Positions 16,622 through 25,803 of a stretch of DNA of 46,347 bases are shown piece after piece. Both the position numbers and the translations under genes were made by a program. How positions within the stretch are numbered: the stretch's first letter is position 1; each line of letters begins with the position of its first letter. The DNA comes from Glaciecola sp. HTCC2999 (GTDB lineage: Bacteria > Pseudomonadota > Gammaproteobacteria > Enterobacterales > Alteromonadaceae). Location: assembly GCA_949498985.1 (NCBI GenBank), contig CATECQ010000032.1, positions 1 to 46,347 of the forward strand, given 5' to 3'. The notes beneath the pieces were generated by a model, which did no database searches, was not told the origin of the DNA, and saw only the letters and a program-made list of their open reading frames with translations.

Positions 16622-17641
16622 ATGTCTACTATATTAGTTACTGGCGGAGCTGGTTATATTGGTTCACACACCGTTCTTCAATTATTAATGCAACATGATG
16701 AGGTTATCGTACTGGATAATTTTTGTAACTCATCAGCGGTATCTCTTGAACGAGTTGAAAAACTAGTACAGAAAAATGTCACCGTTATTCAAGGCGATAT
16801 TCGTGATAAGTCCATTCTACGAGATGTCTTTAACCAATATAATATTGATGCCGTTATCCACTTTGCAGGACTAAAAGCGGTCGGCGAGTCAGTAGAGCTA
16901 CCACTTAAATATTATGAAAATAATGTCTACGGCTCAGTTCAACTATGTTCAGTAATGAATGAATTTGGGATTAAAAACATTGTCTTTTCGTCATCGGCAA
17001 CTGTCTATGGTGACCCTGTTGAATTACCGTTAAGAGAGTCGATGCCTACGGGAATGCCTACCAATCCTTATGGCCAGTCTAAACTCATGGTAGAGCATGT
17101 CCTTCGCGATTTATACCAATCTGATAATGAATGGAATATTGCAATACTTCGTTATTTTAATCCAGTGGGCGCTCATAAATCTGGACAAATCGGTGAAGAT
17201 CCTAATGGGATCCCAAATAACTTAATGCCGTTTATTAGCCAAACAGCAACGGGTAAACGTGAGTCATTAGCGGTGTTTGGGGATGATTATGACACTCATG
17301 ATGGCACTGGGGTACGTGACTATATTCATGTGGTTGATTTAGCTGAAGGGCATCTTAAGGCCCTGGACGCACTAACTCAAAAGCCAGGGGTACTTACCGT
17401 CAATTTAGGGACAGGGGTCGGATATAGTGTGTTGGATATGGTGAAAGCTTTTGAAAATGCAAGTCATGTTACTGTACCGTTTCATATTGCTCCACGCAGA
17501 GCTGGCGATGTGGCAGCCTGTTATGCAGACCCTAGTCATGCTAAGGCGGTATTAGGCTGGGAAGCTAAACTTGATCTACAAGCTATGTGTGACGATACCT
17601 GGCGCTGGCAATCAAATAACCCGGATGGTTATGCTTCATAA
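16622..17641 (+). CDS. galE: UDP-glucose 4-epimerase
   Basis: Interconverts UDP-glucose and UDP-galactose. A 339-residue extended short-chain dehydrogenase. The NAD-binding TGGAGYIGSHTV is at residues 7-18, DNFCNSS and GDIRD follow, and the catalytic triad is S125 (SSSATVYG), Y150 and K154 (NPYGQSKLMVEHV). It also contains LRYFNPVGAH and GTGVRDYIHVVDLAEGH. AAGGAA lies before the ATG. It lies 11 bp after the small membrane-protein gene. galU nearby provides UDP-glucose, which suggests a role in surface polysaccharide precursors rather than a Leloir operon, since no galK/galT is present. Confidence 0.96.
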   Translation: MSTILVTGGAGYIGSHTVLQLLMQHDEVIVLDNFCNSSAVSLERVEKLVQKNVTVIQGDIRDKSILRDVFNQYNIDAVIHFAGLKAVGESVELPLKYYENNVYGSVQLCSVMNEFGIKNIVFSSSATVYGDPVELPLRESMPTGMPTNPYGQSKLMVEHVLRDLYQSDNEWNIAILRYFNPVGAHKSGQIGEDPNGIPNNLMPFISQTATGKRESLAVFGDDYDTHDGTGVRDYIHVVDLAEGHLKALDALTQKPGVLTVNLGTGVGYSVLDMVKAFENASHVTVPFHIAPRRAGDVAACYADPSHAKAVLGWEAKLDLQAMCDDTWRWQSNNPDGYAS

Positions 17642-17705
17642 TCCAATATCCAGTATATCCACTATGGTGCATAAACAATTTCATCATAGTGGATTACCCT
17701 TAGAG

Positions 17706-18500
17706 TTATAAGTCGTCTAGTAACCCTTCAAACTCTTCGAAATCTTCCATTTCTTCAGCTTGGGCTTCAAGTGTTTTCTCAATTTTTCCGTCATTGACTT
17801 TAAACTCTAAGCGTTGGAAATACGCTGTCTTTACAAATGAATAAGGATCCAATGAACTATTCAAAGTGCTATCTTGTGAGAGTAACTGAGCACGTGCTTC
17901 TAACACACCGATCACTGCGGTAAAAATCGTGAAGTTACTCGCTAACACATTCATAGGAAAGACCATGTTATCCACCACATCACCTGTGGTAGAACGAATA
18001 TCGGTAGGTCCTCTTGCAGGTACCATTAAGTAAGGGCCTGTATCGAGACCCCAAACACCCAGTACTTCACCAAATGATTCTTCTTTCTCGTGCAAGTCCA
18101 TTGCGGTTGCAACGTCAAATACCCCTAAAACACCCACGGTAGTATTCACTAAAAATCTTGCTAAACTCACCATCGATCCATCAACTTTACCTTGCAGCAT
18201 ATTGTTAAGGAAATTAGCAGGTTCACCTAAATTATTAGAAAAATTCACTAAACCACTTCTTACTGGTTGCGGTGCAACAGCAACGTACCCTTGAGTGACC
18301 GGTTTTAGCATATACTTATCAAGGATATCGTAGTTAATATCCCACATTGTGCGGTTGACACCTTCAAAGGGATCTTTGGGGTCCTTGTATTTCGGAGTTG
18401 TGTGCTTATCCGCTAAAGCTTGTTCTACTCGCTCGGATTGATGACTCGCACAACCAGTAGTTAATACCGCGATACAAAATAGAATAATGATATGCTTCAC
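17706..18500 (-). CDS. mlaA: MlaA outer-membrane lipoprotein (phospholipid retrograde transport)
   Basis: The outer-membrane component of the Mla pathway that removes phospholipids from the outer leaflet. A signal peptide ends in the lipobox LTTGC (Cys17). The mature domain has the MlaA signatures DPFEGVNRTMWDINYDILDK, GLVNFSNNLGEPANFLNNML, FLVNTTVGVLGVFDVA, and SFGEVLGVWGLDTGPYLMVP followed by ARGPTDIR. The 264-residue length includes an acidic tail (EEMEDFEEFEGLLDDL). Its ATG overlaps the ccmI stop by 4 bp, so it is the last gene of the ccm operon. The rest of the Mla system (mlaFEDCB) is not in the window. Confidence 0.94.
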   Translation of the reverse strand: MKHIIILFCIAVLTTGCASHQSERVEQALADKHTTPKYKDPKDPFEGVNRTMWDINYDILDKYMLKPVTQGYVAVAPQPVRSGLVNFSNNLGEPANFLNNMLQGKVDGSMVSLARFLVNTTVGVLGVFDVATAMDLHEKEESFGEVLGVWGLDTGPYLMVPARGPTDIRSTTGDVVDNMVFPMNVLASNFTIFTAVIGVLEARAQLLSQDSTLNSSLDPYSFVKTAYFQRLEFKVNDGKIEKTLEAQAEEMEDFEEFEGLLDDL

Positions 18501-19747
18501 TTAATTTCCTTATTAAGGATGACTTCTACAGGGATGATTGCATTAGCAACCTTGGTAAGTTGTGTCGTCCCCTCTAGTTCTCCAGGACTACTTTGCACGT
18601 TCTCGTCGAATGATAGTCGTGCAGTCACTAACATCTCATCAATATTATTGATTGAATAAGATGCCATCATGGCATCATCCGATGTCAAAGTAACCGTCAT
18701 GGGAAGATTTCTTAAATCTAATTTCCGAACGGCTGCTGGTAAAGGATTATCCGATGCAGCATCTTTTATAAACACGAACAAAAACGATGGTTGTAAACGG
18801 TTATGCTGAGCTAATCGACGTTGAATATCCTCAGAAGCATCCACTGTAATACTCAACCCAGTATTTAGTTTAGGCTTGCCTTTAAGTTCATCAATTCTTG
18901 CTTGAATTTGCACTATTGCAGGATTATTAGAGGGTAGTAGCGATTTGATTTGAGCAAAATACTTTTCAGATATCGCTACATCGCCTAACTGACCTGCCGT
19001 CATAGCTAACATCAATGCAGCTTGATTATTATCTGGTTCTAAATTTAATAAGCGTATTAAGATGTTTTTCGCCTCACGTAAATAATCGATTTGGTTGGGT
19101 GACATCAATGCTTGAGCATAACTGGCTAATGTTTCGGTATCATTCGGTTTAATTAAAAGCGATTTTTCAAACGCTTGATAAGATTGTTCAAACTGACCTA
19201 ATGAACTATAAAGACGGCCTAAAAGCATCCAACCAGTCGCATCCTCCTCATTGTTTTGAATACGAGAACGTATCGCTAGCGTAAATGCTTGCACATCCTT
19301 CATGGTAGCGTCTTGGGAGGGGTCGATAATAATTTTCTGAGTTAATGCTTGCATGTTCTGTTGTGAATCGAATAAGTGCACCACATCATCCACGTGACTC
19401 ACGTGCCAATAGATCACCGAGACACTGACTAGTAATAACCCTAGAATACTATAGCCGATGGTTTTTGTTTGAATAGAACTTTCATGCGCCGTTGACCAAT
19501 CAATATCTTGAGTTTCGTCGATTAAGGTGAGCTTAAGTTCTTTCTTTGCCTGTTGACGATGTTTATCTGAAATCACACCTTGCGCATACTCCTCATCTAA
19601 TTCAAATAAGCGCTGTTTGATTAAACGCGTATTGGACAGTGTGTAAGCTTGCTCATGAGTTTGCTGTTTATTTTTTATTAATGGGTAAAAGATAAAGCCA
19701 GCAGTGAGGAAGACTAATATCAAAGCAATAATATAAAATGTAATCAC
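18497..19747 (-). CDS. ccmI: Cytochrome c maturation protein CcmI (TPR)
   Basis: Holds apocytochrome c for the CcmF/CcmH heme-ligation complex. The 416-residue protein has a first membrane helix at about 2-24 (ITFYIIALILVFLTAGFIFY) and a cytoplasmic loop with coiled-coil character. A second helix lies at about 95-112 (TIGYSILGLLLVSVSVIYW). The periplasmic part has TPR-like repeats, such as GWMLLGRLYSSLGQFEQSYQ. The C-terminal beta domain resembles the longer CcmI type. It overlaps ccmH upstream and mlaA downstream by 4 bp each. Confidence 0.9.
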   Translation of the reverse strand: MITFYIIALILVFLTAGFIFYPLIKNKQQTHEQAYTLSNTRLIKQRLFELDEEYAQGVISDKHRQQAKKELKLTLIDETQDIDWSTAHESSIQTKTIGYSILGLLLVSVSVIYWHVSHVDDVVHLFDSQQNMQALTQKIIIDPSQDATMKDVQAFTLAIRSRIQNNEEDATGWMLLGRLYSSLGQFEQSYQAFEKSLLIKPNDTETLASYAQALMSPNQIDYLREAKNILIRLLNLEPDNNQAALMLAMTAGQLGDVAISEKYFAQIKSLLPSNNPAIVQIQARIDELKGKPKLNTGLSITVDASEDIQRRLAQHNRLQPSFLFVFIKDAASDNPLPAAVRKLDLRNLPMTVTLTSDDAMMASYSINNIDEMLVTARLSFDENVQSSPGELEGTTQLTKVANAIIPVEVILNKEIK

Positions 19748-20214
19748 TTCTCTTTCTCCAACATAGCTTCTGCTTTGGCGATAAGCGCTTCTTGGTCTGA
19801 GGTACGCGCTTGACCTGATTCACTCACATCGATGTCAACCGGTTGACGTCTGATTAAGATCCATCCACCTATAAATAAGACGGTAAAAGGTAAAACCCAC
19901 AACCAAATAGTAGTATTCGTTACAGGGGGTTGATAATGAACAAAATCGCCATAGCGTTGTTTCATAAAATCGATAACGTCGTCATGGCCATTCCCTTCAG
20001 TAATTAACTGATACACTTTGCGGCGCATATCATGAGCAATCATCGCATCTGAATCTGCAATATTTTGGTTTTGACACATAGGACAACGAAGTTCTGACGT
20101 TAAGCGTTTAAAATCAGCACGTTGTTGCTCCGTTTGAAATGCATAGTTTTCTTGGGTTGCCATCACACCAGTACTGAGTAGTAATGCGAGCACACATGCG
20201 ACCACTACTTTCAT
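19744..20214 (-). CDS. ccmH: Cytochrome c maturation protein CcmH
   Basis: A membrane-anchored thiol oxidoreductase that keeps the CXXCH cysteines of apocytochrome c reduced for heme attachment. The 156-residue protein has a signal peptide (about 1-19) and the invariant LRCPMCQNQ (Cys44 and Cys47). A three-helix domain (HDMRRKVYQLITEGNGHDDV, IDFMKQRYGDFVHYQPP) precedes a C-terminal membrane helix (about 103-122, WLWVLPFTVLFIGGWILI). This is the short CcmH; the CcmI part of the E. coli fusion is a separate gene just downstream. It overlaps ccmG and ccmI by 4 bp each. Confidence 0.95.
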   Translation of the reverse strand: MKVVVACVLALLLSTGVMATQENYAFQTEQQRADFKRLTSELRCPMCQNQNIADSDAMIAHDMRRKVYQLITEGNGHDDVIDFMKQRYGDFVHYQPPVTNTTIWLWVLPFTVLFIGGWILIRRQPVDIDVSESGQARTSDQEALIAKAEAMLEKEK

Positions 20215-20792
20215 TGGCCAACTCCTTGTGCGATAAGGGTATTATATAGGGGGGCAAATTTTGCTTCCCAAACACGCGGATTAATATCGCCAATATGATG
20301 TACACGAATAACACCTTGTTGATCGATTAATAACGTTTCAGGCGCACCAGTAACGCCCAGATCTAATGAAGTATCTCGATACACATCAAAAATATTAAAT
20401 GCAAAGGGATTACCTAATTGATTCGTCGTCTCAATAACTTCTTGCTGCACACGCGCAAGAGTTTTGGTGCCAAAATCAGGGTCAAGATCTTGGTCATAGT
20501 ATAGACCTACGAATCTCACACCTTGTTGACTCAATTCGGTTAAGTAGGGCAATTCGACTGCACAGGTCACACACCACACGCCCCAAATGTTCAACAACGT
20601 CACCTGACCGGTAAATACGTCATTAGTATGAATAATACTGGGATCCATCAAATCAGGTAAACTAAATATTGGCATGGGTTGGGCGAGTACTTGAGAGTCA
20701 CGCTCTCGTGGATCAGAAAATAACCCTTGATATAAAAAGAATACTAACGCCACAAAGACAACTAACGGGACCAAAAAGCGATTACTGATCAT
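20211..20792 (-). CDS. dsbE: Thiol:disulfide interchange protein DsbE/CcmG
   Basis: A membrane-tethered periplasmic thioredoxin that passes electrons from DsbD to apocytochrome c or CcmH. The 193-residue protein has an N-terminal anchor helix (about 6-22). The thioredoxin active site is LNIWGVWCVTCAVELP with Cys74 and Cys77. The cis-proline loop is GVTGAPETLLID, and the acidic GxYYDQD region is also present. The W-C-V-T-C active site rather than W-C-P-x-C is usual for CcmG. It overlaps ccmF upstream and ccmH downstream by 4 bp. Confidence 0.94.
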   Translation of the reverse strand: MISNRFLVPLVVFVALVFFLYQGLFSDPRERDSQVLAQPMPIFSLPDLMDPSIIHTNDVFTGQVTLLNIWGVWCVTCAVELPYLTELSQQGVRFVGLYYDQDLDPDFGTKTLARVQQEVIETTNQLGNPFAFNIFDVYRDTSLDLGVTGAPETLLIDQQGVIRVHHIGDINPRVWEAKFAPLYNTLIAQGVGQ

Positions 20793-22759
20793 GCTGCTTG
20801 CACTCCAAAGCGTGCTAATTTTTTCATCCGGTAGCGTTTATCCAGCATTGAACAAATGCCACCAATAGCCATTATGCCAGCACCTAACCAGATCCATATT
20901 ACAAATGGTTTGTAATATACGCGCACCGCCCATGCCCCCTTATCTAAAGGTTCCCCTAAGGCAATAAATAGATCTCTGATCAATGTGGTATGGATACCCG
21001 CTTCTGTCATCGTCATTCCCGAGACCGGATAAAAACGTTTTTCTGGCTCTAAATGTACGACGAAGTCACCGTCTAAATACACATCAAAAATACCACGATC
21101 AGCGCTGTAATTTGCCCCTTGAACCGTGCTTACATTACTAAACTTGATATCGTAGCCTGCGATTTTCACTTCATCGCCGTAATTCATGCGAACATCTCGT
21201 TCGAGCTCAAAATTACTGACTAACGTCATTCCTATTAATGAAACGGCAAAGCCGACGTGGCCTAAAATCATGCCCCAATGGCTGGGTGTTAATTTAGCTA
21301 ATTTAGTTGCCCAACCGTATTGTGAGGGCATCGCATTGACTCGTTGTAACACTTCTTGGATAGTCGATACTAGGATCCAAAATGCACATATCATCCCCAA
21401 CGTAGCAACGTAATCAGCGGTTGTTTCAAAGCTATTAACCACTAATAATGCTGCGCTAATACCAATACCTAGGGCAACTATAATTTGATTCCGTAATGCC
21501 CCGATAGGTTGTTGCTTCCACCGACTCAAAGGACCTATAGTCATAAACATCACAAACGGCACAATTAACCAGGTGAACATTTGATTGAAAAAGGGGGCAC
21601 CGATAGAAATACTGCCCATACCTAACTCTTTATGGACCAAAGGGAATAACGTACCTAATAGCACCACGACCGTCGCAGCACACAACAAAATATTATTCCC
21701 CATCAGCATCACTTCACGTGAAGCGAGTGAATAAAATGAACGCGTTTTTAATTGTGGAGCACGGATAGCATACAACAGTAATGAACCGCCAATCACGATA
21801 ACCAACAATGCTAGGATAAATAGTCCTCTGGATGGATCTGAAGCAAACGAATGCACCGAAACAAGTATTCCTGAACGGACTAAAAATGTACCGAGTAAGC
21901 TTAAAGAGAATGCTGCGATGGCTAACAACACGGTCCAAGACTTAAACACTTTACGTTTTTCGGTTACCGCTAAGCTGTGCATTAAAGCAGTACCTACTAA
22001 CCAAGGCATAAATGACGCATTTTCAACAGGATCCCAGAACCACCAGCCACCCCAACCTAGTTCGTAATATGCCCACCAGCTACCCAATGCAATTCCAACC
22101 GTTAAGAAGCCCCATGCAGCGATAGTCCATGGACGTGACCAACGAGCCCAAGTTGAGTCTAATTGTCCTGAAATTAAGGCAGCAACAGCAAACGCAAACG
22201 CGACTGAAAAGCCAACATACCCCATATATAACATGGGTGGATGTATGATCATGCCAAAATCTTGCAACAGCGGATTCAAATCCGCACCATCAACCGGGTA
22301 AAATGGTAAAAGGCTATCAAAAGGATTGGAGGTGAGCAGCATGAATAAGTAAAAACCTATCGACACCATACCTAAAACAGATAGCACACGAGCCACCATC
22401 ACTTCAGGGATACCCTTACTAAATAAAGCGACTGCCACTGTCCAAACAGAAAATATTAATACCCATAATAAGAACGAACCTTCATGTCCACCCCATACAG
22501 CAGTGATTTTGTAATACCAAGGTAAAAGACTGTTTGAATGGTTAGCGACGTATTCGACGGAGAAATCATCGGCCAAGAACCGATTTGTCAGACACAAATA
22601 AGCAATCGCCGTTAATACGAATAATCCAATCGCCAAGGGCTTAGCTGATGAAATCATCAATTGATTGTTGGTATGTGCTCCCCACATGGGATAAATAGCT
22701 AATAAACTGGCTAATAATAACGCCAGTACAACTGCAATATTTCCGATTTCAGCAATCAT
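20789..22759 (-). CDS. ccmF: Heme lyase subunit CcmF
   Basis: A multi-spanning inner-membrane protein that with CcmH and CcmI attaches heme to apocytochrome c. The 656-residue length is standard. The heme-handling WWD motif GWGGWWFWDPVENASFMPWL is at residues 235-254. Conserved histidines lie in VWGGHEGSFLLW and MIIHPPMLYMGY. About 14-15 hydrophobic segments run along the protein, with a large periplasmic domain before the last helix (ELERDVRMNYGDEVKIAGYD). The ATG at 22757-22759 follows ccmE after a 24-bp gap, the largest in the operon. Confidence 0.96.
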   Translation of the reverse strand: MIAEIGNIAVVLALLLASLLAIYPMWGAHTNNQLMISSAKPLAIGLFVLTAIAYLCLTNRFLADDFSVEYVANHSNSLLPWYYKITAVWGGHEGSFLLWVLIFSVWTVAVALFSKGIPEVMVARVLSVLGMVSIGFYLFMLLTSNPFDSLLPFYPVDGADLNPLLQDFGMIIHPPMLYMGYVGFSVAFAFAVAALISGQLDSTWARWSRPWTIAAWGFLTVGIALGSWWAYYELGWGGWWFWDPVENASFMPWLVGTALMHSLAVTEKRKVFKSWTVLLAIAAFSLSLLGTFLVRSGILVSVHSFASDPSRGLFILALLVIVIGGSLLLYAIRAPQLKTRSFYSLASREVMLMGNNILLCAATVVVLLGTLFPLVHKELGMGSISIGAPFFNQMFTWLIVPFVMFMTIGPLSRWKQQPIGALRNQIIVALGIGISAALLVVNSFETTADYVATLGMICAFWILVSTIQEVLQRVNAMPSQYGWATKLAKLTPSHWGMILGHVGFAVSLIGMTLVSNFELERDVRMNYGDEVKIAGYDIKFSNVSTVQGANYSADRGIFDVYLDGDFVVHLEPEKRFYPVSGMTMTEAGIHTTLIRDLFIALGEPLDKGAWAVRVYYKPFVIWIWLGAGIMAIGGICSMLDKRYRMKKLARFGVQAA

Positions 22760-22783
22760 GTTGTCTATATATACTCTAAATAA

Positions 22784-23272
22784 TTAGTAACTAGGTGCAG
22801 AATTGAGACCTGCCTCTGATGGTTTAACATGTTGGATGCCTTTGAGCTGTTCCGCTAGTTCAGGAGGCATATATTCTTCATCATGCTTTGCTAAGACTTC
22901 TTCGGCCACAATCAAATTATTTGCCTGAAGTACGCCAGTGGCTACTATACCTTGTCCTTCACGGAATAAATCGGGCAATATTCCTGTATAAGATACTGTG
23001 ACTTTGGGTCCAGTATCCATTAACTCAAATTCGACTGCCAAAGTATCTTGATTTCTTTCTACAGAGCCTTCTACAACTAAACCACCAATACGAAGACGTT
23101 GACCAATCATTGGTTTTACGCCAGTCTCACCTTTTCCCTGAATTATCTCTGTAGGAGTATAAAATAAATCAATATTATCATTTAACGCGAATAGCATGAG
23201 TGAGACAGCACTTATTACCATACCGCCAATGACGCTTACTGTGATCAATCGTTGCTTGCGACGTGGATTCAT
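22784..23272 (-). CDS. ccmE: Periplasmic heme chaperone CcmE
   Basis: Receives heme from CcmC and carries it to CcmF as a covalent adduct. The 162-residue protein has an N-terminal membrane anchor (about 10-30) and an OB-fold domain. The heme-binding motif [12 protein letters not shown] has the covalent-attachment His130 and the axial-ligand Tyr134, the classic H-x(3)-Y type. [10 protein letters not shown] and [19 protein letters not shown] are typical. It starts exactly at the last base of ccmD. Confidence 0.96.
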   Translation of the reverse strand: MNPRRKQRLITVSVIGGMVISAVSLMLFALNDNIDLFYTPTEIIQGKGETGVKPMIGQRLRIGGLVVEGSVERNQDTLAVEFELMDTGPKVTVSYTGILPDLFREGQGIVATGVLQANNLIVAEEVLAKHDEEYMPPELAEQLKGIQHVKPSEAGLNSAPSY

Positions 23273-23478
23273 TAAAGTGATTGCTCCTGTGCTTTAACTT
23301 TAGCGATTCGTTGCTTACGGGCAGCTTGTGCCTTGACCGTTTGAATGAGTATCCGTCTATCATGTTGGATATACATCACAAATACGGCTATGGCTAAAAC
23401 AGATATACCATACGATAGCCAGACAAAGAAACCATACCCACCCATATCTAAAAATGCTGCTAACGAATCAAATTGCAT
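23272..23478 (-). CDS. ccmD: Heme exporter accessory protein CcmD
   Basis: A 68-residue small membrane protein required for release of holo-CcmE from the CcmABC complex. It has one transmembrane helix (about 13-35, [20 protein letters not shown]), preceded by the typical F-L-x-M-G-G-Y and followed by a basic tail ([19 protein letters not shown]). Position between ccmC and ccmE, with 1-bp overlaps at both ends, makes the call secure despite weak sequence conservation. Confidence 0.92.
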   Translation of the reverse strand: MQFDSLAAFLDMGGYGFFVWLSYGISVLAIAVFVMYIQHDRRILIQTVKAQAARKQRIAKVKAQEQSL

Positions 23479-24242
23479 TAGTTGGCTTCCTTATTCACAT
23501 TCATTTCTTTGGTTGTTAATAATTCAGTGACCCACGGTCTATTAATTTCGCGACGAAGTATCTGATTTTTCAAATTCATTAAGGTTAAGGTGCCGATAAG
23601 GCCAATAAAGCCCGCTATCGAAATTAATAATGGCCACAACATTGAGCTCGCAATAGAAGGCTGGCCAAACTTAGTGATAGTCGCACCTTGATGTAACGTA
23701 TTCCACCATTCAACCGAAAAATGAATAATGGGAATATTGATCACCCCCACCAGGGCCATAATAGCCGCAGATTTACCCGCTTGAGTTTTATCACTAAACG
23801 CGGCATACAATGCCATTATGCCTAAATAAAGGAAAAATAATATGAGTTGTGAGGTTAAACGTGCATCCCATATCCACCAGGTTCCCCACATAGGTTTACC
23901 CCAAGCGGCTCCTGTAAATAATGATATAAAAGTCAAAATAGCGCCAACAGGAGCAATTGCCATCATACTCATGTAAGCGGTTTTCCATTGCCACACCAAC
24001 CCAACAAATCCAGCAGCTGCCATAGCGACATATGTACTCATGGATAAAATAGCAGAAGGTACATGAATATAAATAATTCTAAATGAATCACCTTGTTGAT
24101 AATCACTCGGAGCAAATAATAATCCCCAAATAATTCCCACAACTAGGCCAACTATTGCAGTGACAAGAAAATAAGGCAACAAGGTGTTGCACAGAGCATA
24201 AGCCCGTTCAGTTTTAGCGTAAGGATGTAACCAAGTAAACAT
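23478..24242 (-). CDS. ccmC: Heme transporter/handling protein CcmC
   Basis: Presents heme to CcmE in the inner membrane. The 254-residue protein has six hydrophobic helices and the WWD motif WGTWWIWDARLTSQLILF (about 119-136). Flanking axial histidines are in RIIYIHVPSAILSM (His60) and PIIHFSVEWWNTLHQG. It abuts ccmB and ccmD with 1-bp overlaps. Confidence 0.96.
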   Translation of the reverse strand: MFTWLHPYAKTERAYALCNTLLPYFLVTAIVGLVVGIIWGLLFAPSDYQQGDSFRIIYIHVPSAILSMSTYVAMAAAGFVGLVWQWKTAYMSMMAIAPVGAILTFISLFTGAAWGKPMWGTWWIWDARLTSQLILFFLYLGIMALYAAFSDKTQAGKSAAIMALVGVINIPIIHFSVEWWNTLHQGATITKFGQPSIASSMLWPLLISIAGFIGLIGTLTLMNLKNQILRREINRPWVTELLTTKEMNVNKEAN

Positions 24243-24916
24243 TAATGATGACTCACTCTAATAGCATAACTCATTGCAAACGGTGTGATGGCGATGGCAA
24301 AACATAGCATGGCACCGATAATAGCAAGTTGCGGTAAATAATTTAATCCCATTGCCGCGCTATCCACTGCGGATGTTGCAAAAATCAGTAAAGGAATAAA
24401 TACAGGAATTAATAAAAGGGATAGTAATACACCACCACGCTGTAACCCGACGGTTAACGCGACTGCGATAGCTCCAACCAACGATAGTAAAGGAGTGCCT
24501 AACGCTAAAGTAAATATTAAAGCCCAGTACATAGGTGGCGTTAAATTTAAAAATAATGCTAATAATGGCGATATCAGTAACAGTGGAAGAAATGCTCCAC
24601 ACCAATGCACAAATACTTTTATGAACATGCCCCAAGCCAATGAAATATTTGATAATTGCAGTTGTTCTAAACTACCATCATTAAAATCATCGCGAAATAA
24701 TTTATCCATTCCTAAAAGCGCTGACAATATCGCAGCAACCCAAATCACGCCAGGACCGATTTTTTGTAATGTTTCAGGACCTGGTCCAATCCCTAATGGA
24801 AATAACGTTATCACCATGACAAAAAATAATAAGGGTTGAAGTAATTCATTTTTTTGACGAAATGCCAGTACTAAATCGCGTCTCATAATACTGAATAATG
24901 GGCTAGTGCGGCTCAT
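24242..24916 (-). CDS. ccmB: Heme ABC exporter membrane subunit CcmB
   Basis: The permease subunit of the CcmAB ATPase that releases holo-CcmE from CcmC. The 224-residue protein has about six membrane helices. The family N-terminus is RRDLVLAFRQKNELLQPLLF, followed by LFRDDFNDGSLEQLQLS and GTPLLSLVGAIAVALTVGL. Its start overlaps the ccmA stop by 4 bp. Confidence 0.95.
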   Translation of the reverse strand: MSRTSPLFSIMRRDLVLAFRQKNELLQPLLFFVMVITLFPLGIGPGPETLQKIGPGVIWVAAILSALLGMDKLFRDDFNDGSLEQLQLSNISLAWGMFIKVFVHWCGAFLPLLLISPLLALFLNLTPPMYWALIFTLALGTPLLSLVGAIAVALTVGLQRGGVLLSLLLIPVFIPLLIFATSAVDSAAMGLNYLPQLAIIGAMLCFAIAITPFAMSYAIRVSHH

Positions 24917-25602
24917 AAACGATACTCTAATGTGATATTTTTCACAGGTAATCGACTTTGCAATGACTGGTGTGAAGTCATCAGTACAGCACCACCACCC
25001 TCAACAAATTCATCAATTAAATTTTGAATGAAAGACACACCTTGGGTATCTAATGACGTATAAGGTTCATCTAATATCCAAATGTTAGCAGGTAACAATT
25101 GCGTTCGTGCTAAAGAAACACGCCTTTGCTGTCCTGCAGATAATTCACCACTAGGCACATCTTCTAAACCCACTAAATTAAACCGTGCTAACAACGCATA
25201 CAGCTCATCAGTACTGATAGAAACACCATGCATATTAGCCCAGAATTGGAGATTCTCAACGCTAGATAAATGCCGATTTAGGCCTAATTTGTGACCTAAA
25301 TAGATTAATGGGTAATTATCTAGAGAACTATTTGTCAAAGATACAGAACCTGTGTCAGGTGTTGATAATCCGACCAAAATACGAATCAAGCTGGTTTTAC
25401 CAGCCCCGTTTGTGCCTTGCAAATGAATAAGCTCACCACTGGCAACGGTCAATGAGATATCCTCAAACAAGATACGATCTTGTTTCTGACAGGATATCCC
25501 TTGAGCAGATAGCAACACCCGATTATTTTGGGGCAGAGTATTGATATCGATAGTTGCCTGATTAGCTGGTAATTCCTCAGCTAAATGCGTCTCGCTATTC
25601 AC
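24913..25602 (-). CDS. ccmA: Heme ABC exporter ATP-binding subunit CcmA
   Basis: The ATPase of the CcmABCDE heme-handling complex. Walker A GTNGAGKT is at residues 63-70, the signature LSAGQQRRVSLARTQL follows, and Walker B IWILDEPYTSLD and the switch His in MTSHQ are present. The frame opens with GTG at 25600-25602, preceded by a GGAA-type Shine-Dalgarno. This gives about 28 residues more than typical CcmA proteins, which start near VLLSAQGISC, so a downstream GTG in that region is a possible alternative. It is the first gene of the ten-gene ccm-mlaA operon. Confidence 0.92.
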   Translation of the reverse strand: MNSETHLAEELPANQATIDINTLPQNNRVLLSAQGISCQKQDRILFEDISLTVASGELIHLQGTNGAGKTSLIRILVGLSTPDTGSVSLTNSSLDNYPLIYLGHKLGLNRHLSSVENLQFWANMHGVSISTDELYALLARFNLVGLEDVPSGELSAGQQRRVSLARTQLLPANIWILDEPYTSLDTQGVSFIQNLIDEFVEGGGAVLMTSHQSLQSRLPVKNITLEYRL

Positions 25603-25631
25603 GTATAAATTCCGTTCTTTAAAACAGCGAT

Positions 25632-25640
25632 ATCATACCA
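25632..25640 (-). promoter_or_regulatory. Candidate extended -10 promoter of the ccm operon
   Basis: The minus strand reads TGGTATGAT, an extended -10 (TGN plus TATGAT at 25632-25637), about 30 bp upstream of the ccmA GTG. No good -35 is visible, which is acceptable for this promoter class. Confidence 0.4.
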
Positions 25641-25744
25641 TAATCAACCGCTTATACAGTATTATTTAATCCACATTTGGTAGGAGAAATCCCGTTAATG
25701 TCATTTATTGATCCCGTTTATTTATCCTATTTATTAGTGCTAAA

Positions 25745-25777
25745 ACGAAAAAAGGCCATCCTAGTGATGACCTTTTG
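25745..25777 (-). terminator. recA terminator
   Basis: On the minus strand AAGGTCATC pairs with GATGGCCTT (one G-U), with a 5-nt loop, followed by TTTTTTCG. It lies about 27 bp after the recA stop and separates recA from the ccm operon. Confidence 0.88.
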
Positions 25778-25803
25778 ATATCCGATATGTTGTTTACAAC
25801 ATC

